Below the pieces are notes generated by a model. The model made no database searches and was not told where the DNA came from. It worked only from the letters and a program-made list of their open reading frames with translations. A DNA stretch of 64,000 bases, taken from Gloeocapsopsis sp. IPPAS B-1203 (GTDB lineage: Bacteria > Cyanobacteriota > Cyanobacteriia > Cyanobacteriales > Chroococcidiopsidaceae). The position numbers and the translations under genes are program-made. The DNA lies in the NCBI RefSeq assembly GCF_002749975.1, contig NZ_PEIG01000002.1, positions 186,001 to 250,000 of the forward strand. The letters run 5' to 3'. Positions 1 to 8,201 of the stretch are shown here, in pieces. The number at the start of each line of letters is the position of its first letter. Within the stretch, counting starts at the first letter, position 1.

Positions 1-239
1 CTACGCCTCACAGAACATCCGCATCAATGCCGTGTGTCCCGGAATTATTGACACCCCGATGATGGATCGCTGACCTCGGTGGCACTCCCGAAGGACCAGA
101 ACGAGTGATCTCGCAGGAGCCAATTGGCAGGATGGGTCAGCCCGAAGAGATTGCCAATGCCGTTGTCTGGCTGTGTTCGGATGCGTCCTCCTTCGCTGTC
201 GGGCACGCCTTGGTCATCGATGGCGGTCAAACCGTGTAG
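1..239 (+). pseudogene. SDR oxidoreductase C-terminus, frameshifted and cut by window edge
   Basis: The left edge encodes the C-terminal third of a classical short-chain dehydrogenase. The first frame reads YASQNIRINAVCPGIIDTPM, the usual segment after the catalytic Tyr-Lys, and stops at TGA 71-73. The reading continues one frame over from about 69 (GGTPEGPERV, then GRMGQPEEIANAVVWLCSD and the terminal GHALVIDGGQTV) to TAG 237-239. One indel near 68-74 therefore breaks a gene otherwise colinear with the glucose-1-dehydrogenase-like SDR family. The fragment looks more GC-rich than the core genes, hinting at acquisition. The N-terminal half lies outside the window. A sequencing error could mimic the frameshift. 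Confidence 0.8.
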
Positions 240-372
240 TGATGTCGGAGCAAAAGAACCTGACTCAGCAGAACTGGAGAGAGTAGGAGGAAATTATGTA
301 AAAAACTGAGACAACAATCCTTAATCCACACCTTTCAGACAAACGTAATTACTCAACAAACAGAGGAATCAG

Positions 373-1116
373 ATGATTAAAGACAAAGTTGTGATTATTA
401 CCGGCGCATCATCAGGGATTGGTGAAGCCACTGCGAAATTGCTGGCAAGCAAAGGCGCTAAAGTCGTCTTGGGCGCGCGACGTGAACACCAATTGAAACA
501 ACTAGTTGATGAAATTCAAAGCGCGGGCGGACAAGTAGTCTATCAAGTGATGGATGTGGTTAATCCATCTGATAACGCTGCGATCGTCCAGCTTGCCAAG
601 GAAACATTTGGAGGCGTCGATGTTATTTTCTTGAACGCCGGCATCATGCCAAATTCTCCACTTTCTGCATTGAAAACGGATGAATGGCATCAAACGGTGG
701 ATGTCAATATCAAGGGTGTACTAAATGGTATCGCTGCTGTGTTGCCAACGTTTATTAGCCAAAAGTCTGGGCATGTGATCGCAACTTCATCGGTTGCTGG
801 ATTAAAAGCTTATCCAGGTGGTGCGGTGTATGGTGGGACGAAATGGTTCGTGCGCGATTTCATGGAAGTTCTACGCATGGAGTCTGCTCAAGAGAGGACT
901 AACATTCGTACTGCGACAATTTATCCTGCTGCAATTAACACGGAGTTGTTAGATCAGATTACCAACCTAGATGTAGCTGAACAAATGACAGCGTTGTATG
1001 AGCAATATGGCATCTCACCTGATCGAGTAGCCAATGTTGTGGCGTTTGCGATTGACCAGCCAGAAGACACAAACGTGAACGAATTTACGATTGGTCCAAC
1101 TACGCAGCCTTGGTAA
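373..1116 (+). CDS. SDR family NAD(P)-dependent oxidoreductase
   Basis: A 247-residue classical SDR of full family length. The Rossmann glycine motif TGASSGIG is at residues 10-17, LNAG near 91-94, a catalytic Ser in ATSSVAG near 137-143, and YGGTK (Tyr and Lys of the YxxxK pair) near 153-157. It ends EFTIGPTTQPW, as in the YdfG/serine-dehydrogenase-like subgroup that reduces aldehydes or ketones or oxidises hydroxy acids. The substrate cannot be told from sequence. ATG 373 follows AGAGGAATCAG. It lies between two decayed dehydrogenase genes and is the only intact member of this group. Confidence 0.9.
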   Translation: MIKDKVVIITGASSGIGEATAKLLASKGAKVVLGARREHQLKQLVDEIQSAGGQVVYQVMDVVNPSDNAAIVQLAKETFGGVDVIFLNAGIMPNSPLSALKTDEWHQTVDVNIKGVLNGIAAVLPTFISQKSGHVIATSSVAGLKAYPGGAVYGGTKWFVRDFMEVLRMESAQERTNIRTATIYPAAINTELLDQITNLDVAEQMTALYEQYGISPDRVANVVAFAIDQPEDTNVNEFTIGPTTQPW

Positions 1117-1137
1117 GGATAGTGCTGGTGAGGCACT

Positions 1138-1476
1138 CGTGCGATCGCAGCGGTACAAGAGATGACCTAGGGCGGCGCAGAGTCCGTACTGGATGTGGGT
1201 AGTGAGTCTTCAATGGAAACAGCGATCAGGTATGTGGGTGTGCCACACGGCAGCAGTCACAATTTCAATTTGGGTCGTTTATTCATGCAAAACATCACCT
1301 TGCGAGGGGGTGCTGTCCCCGCCCGTGCCTACATTCCAGAACTACTAGCCGATACGGTGGCAGGCGCACTCGATGCTTCTGCGGTTCTCGATTTAACGGT
1401 TGATCTTGATAGTGTTCCGAAAGGATATGCAGCAATGGACAGTCGGGAAGCGATCAAAGTCATGGTAAGACCTTAG
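1138..1476 (+). pseudogene. Zinc-type alcohol dehydrogenase, C-terminal remnant
   Basis: In one frame the sequence reads AIAAVQEMT, an in-frame TAG at 1168-1170, then GGAESVLDVGSESSMETAIR and YVGVPHG, followed by NITLRGGAVPARAYIPELL and a tail ending REAIKVMVRP. This is the C-terminal part of a medium-chain Zn-dependent alcohol dehydrogenase (Tdh/AdhP type). The stop codon and small deletions, for example the missing RPGG segment before YVGVPHG, show decay. The catalytic N-terminal domain with the zinc ligands is absent. GTG 1195 could open a 93-residue ORF, but that would not be a functional enzyme. Confidence 0.8.
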
Positions 1477-1705
1477 AGAACCTAGCTCACTAAATCTGAA
1501 TGGGATATGAAGTAAAAAGCAAAGCCTAAATGGGAAACAGCGCATAGTCTTGAAATACGGTATGGACATTGCGGCGATAGGCGCTTATGCGGTTGACATA
1601 TTGATTGCTAATTCAGATTTTGCCGCTGTTAGGAATTTCAAAGCCGCCAATTAAACGTAGTAAAGTAGTTTTACCGCTTTGCTACTTATCGGGTGGGTAG
1701 ATGAA

Positions 1706-1963
1706 TTAACCTCCACTGACTGGCGGAATTAACACTACCTCATCACCATCATTTAGAGGAGTTTCTGGTTCGACAAATTGAAGGTTGATCCCAAACCGAG
1801 TGACATTAGCCCACTGGCTGAGTTCTGGATGTTCTTGAATGAGGCGATCGCGTACTTCAACAACTGACGTCCCTTGCGGAAATGCTAATATCAACTCTGA
1901 GGTGCCATAAGCTTCTTGGTATGCGGCAAATAGCTTTACTGTCACCTGAATCAATTTAGTCAT
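1706..1963 (-). CDS. moaD: MoaD, molybdopterin synthase small subunit
   Basis: An 85-residue ubiquitin-fold protein ending in the Gly-Gly tail (VVLIPPVSGG) that is adenylated by MoeB and thiocarboxylated to supply sulfur for molybdopterin. The length and the segment VTVKLFAAYQEAYG are typical of MoaD. The partner MoaE is encoded about 14.5 kb away at 16417-16920, also on the minus strand, so the two subunits are not in an operon here. The divergent upstream region leads to the decayed TPR gene. Confidence rests on the GG terminus, size and the presence of moaE. Confidence 0.88.
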   Translation of the reverse strand: MTKLIQVTVKLFAAYQEAYGTSELILAFPQGTSVVEVRDRLIQEHPELSQWANVTRFGINLQFVEPETPLNDGDEVVLIPPVSGG

Positions 1964-2069
1964 ATCAATCTTACTGAACGCACGTTTTCTGCTAATTAAT
2001 GGTTAATGGGTTGATAATCAACTATTAACAGCCCTTAAGTTACGTTTATTTCCACCCAATTACATCAGT

Positions 2070-3966
2070 TGCACGATCAAAAAATGTTACCATAGTGGGC
2101 TTTTAGGGAATAAGAATATAAACCCTGAAATCGCAAATAAGTCTATACTAACTTACTGGCGAGTACCATTATTATTCATTAGTGCTGTAACTATTATTAC
2201 AGGGCAACCGCACATTGTTGCAGCATTACCTGACTATAACTTCTATAGACTATTAAACCAGTCCTGTCGTGTTTCAACTCAGAGCGATCGCAAAACGCTT
2301 AATCTAGATTTGGAGAAGACTGATAAATTTATCAAACTTAATTCAGAGTATGCACCAGCTTGGGTAAGACGTGGTGAACTGCGCTTTGCTATGGGAAATA
2401 AAAAAGGTGCGCTAGAAGATTACACTCAAGCAATTCGCTTGAATCCTCAGTGTACTATGGCATACCATAATCGAGGTTTTGTGCGCTGGCAGCAAAAAGA
2501 CGCACAAGGAGCGCTCGCCGATTATAGCCAAGCAATTCATCTCGATTCTCGTCACGCTACAAGTATTTATCACAAATTGGGAAATTACCAAGCCGCACTT
2601 GCAGATTATAATGCCGCGATTCGGATTTCTCCTCACTCATCGTGCTATTGTCCGCGATCGCTTACGAGATCAACCTGGTGCGATCAGTGATTACAGCGAT
2701 CGCAGACTATACGCAAGCAATTCGCATTGACCCTAATTATACTGATACCGACTACGCTACAGCTTATGCTAATCGAGGTGTTGCTCACGCACAATTAAAC
2801 AAACACCAACTTGCTATACAAGACTATCAGGAAGCCTTACGGTTAAATCCTGGATATGCACAAGTCTATTATTATCGCGGTAACTTACGCTACTATTTTA
2901 CTGATTACTCAGGAGCCGTTCAAGACCATAGCACAGCGTTAATGCTCAATCCAGACCTCATTGAAGCATACTATGCTCGTGGTGACGCACACAGTGCTTC
3001 TCGCAAATATCAAGAGGCAGAAGCTGATTACAACGCATTTCTGCGCTTTTATCCAAAACACGCTACAGCACATTATAAACGTGGTAATGTTCGTTTGGAA
3101 CTGGCAAAATGTCCTGAAGCTGTTGCCGATTACAGTATATTCTTGCGATCGCAGCCTCTCCATGCTGAAGCTTACTATAAACGCGTTGATGCCCGCATTC
3201 AGTTAAAAGACAACCAAGGTGCGATTGAAGATTATAATTACTTTATTAGCTTGAAACCCAACTATGCCGAAGCTTACTACAAGCGGGGTATAGCGCGTGA
3301 AGATGTGGGAGATGTAGAAGGCGCAGCGGCAGATTATCGCCAAGCGTTGAACTCAATCCACAGCTTGTAAAACTCTACACTAATCGCGGAGTTGCGCGCA
3401 ATGACATGGCTTATTAGCCAGTCGGTTTAGCAGAATTTCCAATCCGCCTCAACCTGCCTTCACCTATCGCTTACAATAACCGAGGTGTGGCGCGTCGTCA
3501 ATCTCAAACACCAGGCGCACTTACAGATTATGATGTTGTTTTGAGTCGAGATTCGCTAGCAGTTGGTGAAACTGAAGACGTGAATAAAGTGCTGCGTCAC
3601 AATCTTGAAAGTGTTTTTTATAATAATCAAGGTGTAGCACGGTATCAAGCTGGAGATTTTGCAGAAGCACTGACGAATTACAATACTGCAATTCAGCTTG
3701 CGCCCAATTATGCGATCGCATATTATAATCGCGGGCTTGTCTATGAAGAATTACAAGATAACCAAAAGGCGATCTCAGAATATAATGAGGCACTGAAACT
3801 TAATCCAAACTATGCTGAAGCATACTATCGACGAGGTATATTACGCCATCAATTAGGTGAAGCGGATGCTTTGGATGATTTACACCAGGCTAAAGACTTG
3901 TTGGTTCAGCAAGGAAAGGTAGATTTATATCAGCAGACAGTTCAAGTTATCAAATCTATAGACTAA
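2070..3966 (+). pseudogene. Large TPR-repeat protein gene broken by multiple frameshifts
   Basis: About 1.9 kb encodes tetratricopeptide repeats with the signature AYYNRG...A..DY..AI.LNP in shifting frames. Frame from 2310: repeats to about 2630. A second frame carries HRAIVRDRLRDQPGAISDY to about 2695. A third frame runs to TGA/TAA near 3370. After that another frame gives ELNPQLVKLYTNRGVARNDMAY and a TAG near 3414. A final open stretch 3487-3966 (159 residues) ends the protein. Upstream of 2310 an open frame encodes a signal-peptide-like segment (LLFISAVTIITGQPHIVAA) but has no ATG or GTG. At least three frameshifts plus a stop mean the single exported TPR protein is no longer made whole; shorter pieces such as 2642-3370 might still be translated. 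Confidence 0.8.
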
Positions 3967-3974
3967 TACAGCAT

Positions 3975-3993
3975 CCCTCATTTTTATTGAGGG
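3975..3993. terminator. Hairpin between convergent TPR remnant and J-domain gene
   Basis: CCCTCA at 3975-3980 pairs with TGAGGG at 3988-3993 across a 7-base loop. It sits 9 bases after the TPR stop codon and 5 bases before the stop of the convergent J-domain gene. There is only a weak U-rich stretch after it (CTATTTATCT), so a terminator role is plausible but not certain. Confidence 0.5.
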
Positions 3994-3997
3994 CTAT

Positions 3998-4600
3998 TTA
4001 TCTAAAAATTCTTTCCATCCGGCGAAAATCGCGTTCGACTTCTGACCATAAAGAACGGTTATGCGGATCAGTTTTTAAGGCTTTTTTAAGATAAATTCTC
4101 GCGGTTTCAAGTTGGCGATCGCCGATCAATTGTCTTCCCCAACGTTGGTAGCTACTTGCTAGCCATGAGCTGACTTCAGGATCTTGTGGTAATTTTTGGA
4201 AGAGTGTTTCTGCAAGGGCGATCGCTTGCGTAAATCTTTTATGTTTCCACAACTTTTGCAATTCTCGGTAAGAATTCCACTTCACTTGAAATTCAAATGC
4301 CGATAGCGGTGGTATGTAAGGTGAGGTATTTTTGCGAGTAACTTTTGTGACGGAAGGCTTTTTTACTGATGGTTCAGTTTTATCTCGTTGTGGCGCTTGT
4401 GTTGATTGAACTGCATCAAGTAGTACTTTATAAGCCTCTGTAATTGCAATAAATTTATCCCTAGCTTGCCGATCTCCAGGGTTAAGATCAGGGTGATATT
4501 GCTGCACTAGCTTACGGTAAGCTGCTTTAATTTCCTCTAGCGTTGCTTCCGCTGTTAATCCTAATACTTGATAATAAGCTGTCATACTCATCATTATCAA
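3998..4600 (-). CDS. J-domain protein with C-terminal helical repeat region
   Basis: A 200-residue protein. Residues 6-62 form a J-domain ([23 protein letters not shown] with HPD at 36-38, then [13 protein letters not shown]), the motif that stimulates DnaK ATPase. A Lys/Thr-rich linker follows (about 70-95), then a TPR-like segment (about 105-190, with [20 protein letters not shown]). It lacks the Gly/Phe and zinc-finger regions of true DnaJ, so it is a type III J-protein. Several ATGs crowd the start; ATG at 4585 ([10 protein letters not shown]) is the alternative. It lies downstream of clpP3 on the same strand. Confidence 0.88.
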   Translation of the reverse strand: MIMMSMTAYYQVLGLTAEATLEEIKAAYRKLVQQYHPDLNPGDRQARDKFIAITEAYKVLLDAVQSTQAPQRDKTEPSVKKPSVTKVTRKNTSPYIPPLSAFEFQVKWNSYRELQKLWKHKRFTQAIALAETLFQKLPQDPEVSSWLASSYQRWGRQLIGDRQLETARIYLKKALKTDPHNRSLWSEVERDFRRMERIFR

Positions 4601-4649
4601 TAATTAGCCATTAGCCATTAGCAATAAGCTATCAACTAATGGCTAACTT

Positions 4650-5243
4650 CTACGGTCTTTCTTCAATAACCTGATCAATCAAACCGTACTGTTTTGCCTC
4701 TTCAGCCGACATGAAAAAGTCACGATCCATGTCTTTTTCTATTTTCTCGATTGGTTGACCAGTATTATCAGCATAAATTTGGTTCAACTGGTGACGAATT
4801 CGTAAGATTTCTCGTGCTTCAATTTCAATGTCAGTTGCTTGTCCACGAGTTCCACCAGAAGGTTGGTGAATCATAATTCGCGAATGAGGTAGTGCAAGTC
4901 TCTTCCCTTTGGTTCCCGCTGCTAACAAGAAAGAACCCATCGAAGCTGCTAAACCAACACAAATTGTTACCACATCTGATTTGATGTGTTGCATGGTGTC
5001 GTAGATTGCCATACCCGATGTTACCATACCACCAGGCGAGTTGATGTAAAGGTAAATATCCTTACCTGGATCTTCGGAATCCAGATACAACATCATGGCA
5101 ATGATTTGGTTAGCGATTTCGTCATCAACATCTCTCCCTAGAAAAATAATGCGTTCTAGAGAAAGACGAGTGTAAATGTTAATCCACTGAGTATAAGCAC
5201 CCCCAGGCATCCGATAGGGGACTTGAGGAACGCCAATTGGCAT
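4650..5243 (-). CDS. clpP3: ATP-dependent Clp protease proteolytic subunit (ClpP3-type)
   Basis: A 197-residue serine peptidase with an intact triad: Ser in [14 protein letters not shown], His in [12 protein letters not shown], and Asp in [20 protein letters not shown]. It lies 120 bp downstream of clpR on the same strand. In cyanobacteria ClpP3 and ClpR form the mixed heptameric rings of the essential ClpP3/R core that pairs with ClpC and ClpS, and the clpR-clpP3 order matches that arrangement. The paralogue name is inferred from this neighbour. The spacer upstream carries a TTTTGAG-repeat/palindrome element. Confidence 0.93.
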   Translation of the reverse strand: MPIGVPQVPYRMPGGAYTQWINIYTRLSLERIIFLGRDVDDEIANQIIAMMLYLDSEDPGKDIYLYINSPGGMVTSGMAIYDTMQHIKSDVVTICVGLAASMGSFLLAAGTKGKRLALPHSRIMIHQPSGGTRGQATDIEIEAREILRIRHQLNQIYADNTGQPIEKIEKDMDRDFFMSAEEAKQYGLIDQVIEERP

Positions 5244-5272
5244 AGTAACACTCCAAGTGTAGTATAGATTTT

Positions 5273-5325
5273 GAGTTTTGAGTTTTGTTAGCGTAGCGGT
5301 GCCTTAGCACGTTTTGAGTTTTGAG
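5273..5325. repeat. TTTTGAG heptamer tract interrupted by a palindromic insert (copy 1)
   Basis: Tandem TTTTGAG units are split by GTTAGCGTAGCGG followed by the hairpin GTGC-CTTA-GCAC and then resume. A nearly identical arrangement is at 51734-51784. This copy lies in the clpR-clpP3 spacer. Confidence 0.8.
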
Positions 5326-5362
5326 CACTTAAAATTCAAAACTAACCACTAGCTACTAATTA

Positions 5363-6028
5363 CTAAATAACTCCTGCTGGTAGTTGAGGACTCGCGAGAT
5401 CTTCTTTTGTCAACACGCGATCAATTAAGCCATACTCCACAGCATCATGCGGAGATATGTAGAACAACCGATCCATGTCCTTTTCAATTTTTTCGCGGGT
5501 TTGACCAGTGGTACTTGATAAAATATCAAGCATGGCAACTTTATTTGCTAGCACTTCTTTAGCGCGAATTTGGATATCAGTAGCTTGACCTTGAGCATAG
5601 CTCTTAGGTTGATGCAGTACGATCGTCGCATGAGGTAAGCTAGCACGACAGCCTTTTGTACCAGCACTAAGTAACATTGCCGACATTCCCATCGCCATCC
5701 CAATACAGATTGTGTGAATAGGAGGCTTGATATACTTCATCGTGTCATAAATTGCGAAAGCTTCGGTTTCAAAACCGACAAGTTCGCCACTATAACCCGA
5801 AGTACCTGTTGAGTTAATGTAAACTCGAATGGGTTTTTCTGGATCTTCTGACTGTAAGTATAGTAATTCGGCAATGAGTAGTTCCGTTACCGCAGGTACT
5901 AAAGGCATCCCTAAGTAAACAATTCGTTCCTTAAGTATTAGGGATTGTAAGTCTGGTGGCGGTGTACGGTAGAAGTCATCGCCATAGTAGGGCGCTTGAA
6001 CAGCCTTGATGGGTGATTCCATAGACAA
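5363..6028 (-). CDS. clpR: ClpR, catalytically inactive ClpP-like subunit
   Basis: A 221-residue ClpP homologue. The catalytic Ser of the GxAASMGA motif is replaced by Gly (GMAMGMSAMLLSAG), and the catalytic Asp position is Leu (DMDRLFYIS instead of DxDRDFF), while the His in VLHQP remains. An extra loop (INSTGTSGYSGELVGFE) precedes helix B. Ser/Asp loss together with the extra loop defines cyanobacterial and plastid ClpR, which is incorporated into ClpP3/R rings without peptidase activity. It is the first gene of the clpR-clpP3 pair. ATG 6028 gives MSMESP. Confidence 0.95.
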   Translation of the reverse strand: MSMESPIKAVQAPYYGDDFYRTPPPDLQSLILKERIVYLGMPLVPAVTELLIAELLYLQSEDPEKPIRVYINSTGTSGYSGELVGFETEAFAIYDTMKYIKPPIHTICIGMAMGMSAMLLSAGTKGCRASLPHATIVLHQPKSYAQGQATDIQIRAKEVLANKVAMLDILSSTTGQTREKIEKDMDRLFYISPHDAVEYGLIDRVLTKEDLASPQLPAGVI

Positions 6029-6238
6029 TGAATTGCCTAAAATATAGCTTTTATCTTTAGTACATCCTAACGCGTGCTAAAACGAAGCAGGAGTACGGTT
6101 TACTCACTATTAAGTATACTTAAGCCTGCTGACCCAGCCGTAGGATATTCTGAGTATTAGTTATAACTGTTATGCGATCGCTTTTTACAACAACTCGTTA
6201 TCAACAATTTTTCCTCGCCTCGCTAGGAATTTAAGATT

Positions 6239-7489
6239 ATGAAGGTCTTTATCCAACCTGCACTGAATGATGCCAACGTAGATGCGACTCAATCCAACAC
6301 TCAACGTCAGTTAGCGATTTCGATTACTGCGGATACACAAACTGAATTTGATCGCAGCGTACCACTAAACCTCTGTCTGATTCTCGATCACAGTGGTTCG
6401 ATGAAAGGACATCCCCTCGAAACCGTAAAACAAGCAGCGAATGAACTTGTCGATCGCCTCACACCTGGAGTAGATCGCCTAAGTGTTGTTGTTTTCGATC
6501 ACCGTGCCAAAGTTTTGATTCCTAGTCAAATCGTTGACGATCCTGAAAGTATCAAACGGCAAATCAAGCGCCTCTCAGCGGCTGGAGGGACTGCAATCGA
6601 TGATGGAATGCGCTTAGGAATTGAAGAACTTGCTAAGGGCAAAAAAGAGTCAATTTCTCAAGCGTTTTTATTAACTGATGGTGAAAATGAACATGGCGAC
6701 AATCAACGCTGTCTCAAATTTGCAGAACTTGCGGCAAGTTACAATTTAACACTCAATGCTTTGGGTTTTGGAGATCACTGGAATCAAGATATTCTAGAGC
6801 AAATTGCAGATGTGGGTGGTGGCACTTTATCTTATATTGAGCAACCTGAACAAGCTGTTGATGAGTTTAGCCGTTTATTTAACCGCATCTCGACGGTAGG
6901 ACTCACTAATGCTTATTTGCTATTTTCACTGATGCCAAAGGTGCGCCTTGCAGAACTTAAGCCGATCGCTCAAGTTGCCCCAGATACAATTGAGTTACCG
7001 ATTCAACAAGAAGCTGATGGACGCTTTGCAGTTCGTTTAGGAGACTTGATGAAAGTACAGCGTGTTGTTTTGGCAAACTTGTATATCGGACAATTACCAG
7101 AAGGGAGAAGCGCGATCGCACAATTGCAAGTCCGCTACGACGATCCTGGTATGAATCGTACAGGATTACTTTCAGAAACGATCCCCGTTATCACTAACGT
7201 CACTCGCGCTTATCAACCCGCGATTAATTCACAAGTCCAAACTCATATCTTGGCATTAGCTAAATATCGCCAAACGCAACTTGCAGAGACAAAACTCCAA
7301 CAAGGCGATCGCGCCGGCGCAGCAACACTCCTGCAAACCGCCGCCAAAACCGCCCTACAAATGGGCGACAAAGGCGCAGCTACAGTATTACAAACTTCTG
7401 CGACTCAGCTACAAGCAGGAGAAGAACTCTCCCAAGGCGAGCGCAAGAAAACGCGGATTGTCTCTAAAACTGTCTTACAAGACTCGTAA
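6239..7489 (+). CDS. VWA-domain protein
   Basis: A 416-residue soluble protein. A von Willebrand factor A domain spans about residues 43-215 with an intact MIDAS metal site: LILDHSGSMKG (DxSGS), a Thr in GGTAIDDG, and LLTDGENEH. The C-terminal third (about 330-400) is Ala/Gln/Lys-rich and helical (QQGDRAGAATLLQTAAKTALQMGDK). There is no signal peptide or membrane segment, so it is cytoplasmic. Cyanobacterial relatives are usually of unknown function; a metal-dependent protein-binding role is inferred from the domain. It is 8 bp upstream of the VOC gene and may be co-transcribed with it. Confidence 0.88.
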   Translation: MKVFIQPALNDANVDATQSNTQRQLAISITADTQTEFDRSVPLNLCLILDHSGSMKGHPLETVKQAANELVDRLTPGVDRLSVVVFDHRAKVLIPSQIVDDPESIKRQIKRLSAAGGTAIDDGMRLGIEELAKGKKESISQAFLLTDGENEHGDNQRCLKFAELAASYNLTLNALGFGDHWNQDILEQIADVGGGTLSYIEQPEQAVDEFSRLFNRISTVGLTNAYLLFSLMPKVRLAELKPIAQVAPDTIELPIQQEADGRFAVRLGDLMKVQRVVLANLYIGQLPEGRSAIAQLQVRYDDPGMNRTGLLSETIPVITNVTRAYQPAINSQVQTHILALAKYRQTQLAETKLQQGDRAGAATLLQTAAKTALQMGDKGAATVLQTSATQLQAGEELSQGERKKTRIVSKTVLQDS

Positions 7490-7497
7490 TCGTCATT

Positions 7498-7881
7498 ATG
7501 CAAACTACGGGAATTCACCACGTCGCAATTATTTGTTCTGACTACGAACGCTCGAAAAAATTTTACATCGAAGTTTTAGGCTGTTCGGTCATCAATGAAA
7601 CTTTTCGGGCTGCCAGAAACTCTTACAAATTAGATTTAAGAATTGGTGAAGATCAAATCGAGTTATTTTCCTTCCCTCATCCTCCCACAAGACCGAGTAC
7701 ACCAGAGGCTTGTGGTTTAAGACATCTTGCGTTTGCTGTTGAAAACTTAGAAGAAACTGTACTCAAACTAGAGTCAAAAGGTGTAGAGGTAGAACCTATC
7801 CGAGTTGATGAAATAACAGGGAAACGATTTACTTTCTTTCAAGATCCTGACGCATTACCTTTGGAAATTTATCAGTCTTAG
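7498..7881 (+). CDS. VOC family protein (glyoxalase/dioxygenase-like)
   Basis: A 127-residue vicinal-oxygen-chelate protein of the YaeR/GloA2 type. Metal-ligand candidates are His7 (TGIHHVAIIC), Glu55-57 (DQIELFSFP), His75-76 (GLRHLAFAV) and Glu124 (DALPLEIYQ). The fold is two beta-alpha-beta-beta-beta units. Family members isomerise or cleave small ligands; the substrate is unknown here. It starts 8 bp after the VWA gene. Confidence 0.88.
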   Translation: MQTTGIHHVAIICSDYERSKKFYIEVLGCSVINETFRAARNSYKLDLRIGEDQIELFSFPHPPTRPSTPEACGLRHLAFAVENLEETVLKLESKGVEVEPIRVDEITGKRFTFFQDPDALPLEIYQS

Positions 7882-7886
7882 ATGGA

Positions 7887-7940
7887 GACGCCTAGCGACT
7901 AAAGTCGCAGCTAGACAAACAAAGTCCACCTCCGTGGAAC
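7887..7940. repeat. Dispersed two-hairpin repeat, copy 1
   Basis: First hairpin GCGACT-AA-AGTCGC (about 7895-7908), then a spacer, then AAAGTCCACCTCCGTGGA as a second hairpin. It lies between the convergent VOC and zinc-ribbon genes. Related copies are at 17650-17700 and 53288-53344. Confidence 0.85.
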
Positions 7941-7991
7941 AAGCAAAAATGTAGTCTAGATCCTTTGTGTCGAAATCACTTTGACTCCTGA

Positions 7992-8180
7992 CTAACCTTT
8001 CTTTCGTCGTGCTTTCCAAGTGCCACCATAAGTGTAATTCGGGTTATTCTGACTCAAAGGTAGCCAACATTCAGAACAAACAAAAATCCACGTCCCCAAT
8101 TCATCATACTGAATTCGATACAAAACCGGTGCAGGTTGTTTGCACCGGTTACAGAGTTTGAGTCGCGATCGCAACGTCAT
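7992..8180 (-). CDS. Small two-CxxC zinc-ribbon-like protein
   Basis: A 62-residue basic protein with CNRC at residues 10-13 and CSEC at 35-38, a spacing expected for a zinc ribbon. The tail GGTWKARRKKG is strongly basic, suggesting nucleic-acid contact. It lies 21 bp downstream of the PIN/TRAM gene on the same strand, so the two are probably co-transcribed and could act together on RNA; that link is inference. No named family is certain. Confidence 0.75.
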   Translation of the reverse strand: MTLRSRLKLCNRCKQPAPVLYRIQYDELGTWIFVCSECWLPLSQNNPNYTYGGTWKARRKKG

Positions 8181-8201
8181 AGTGGTGATTCAATCGTCTC
8201 C

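Noticed and set aside
1195-1476. 93-codon ORF as an intact small gene
   Set aside because: It is the C-terminal piece of a Zn-alcohol dehydrogenase with an upstream in-frame stop.
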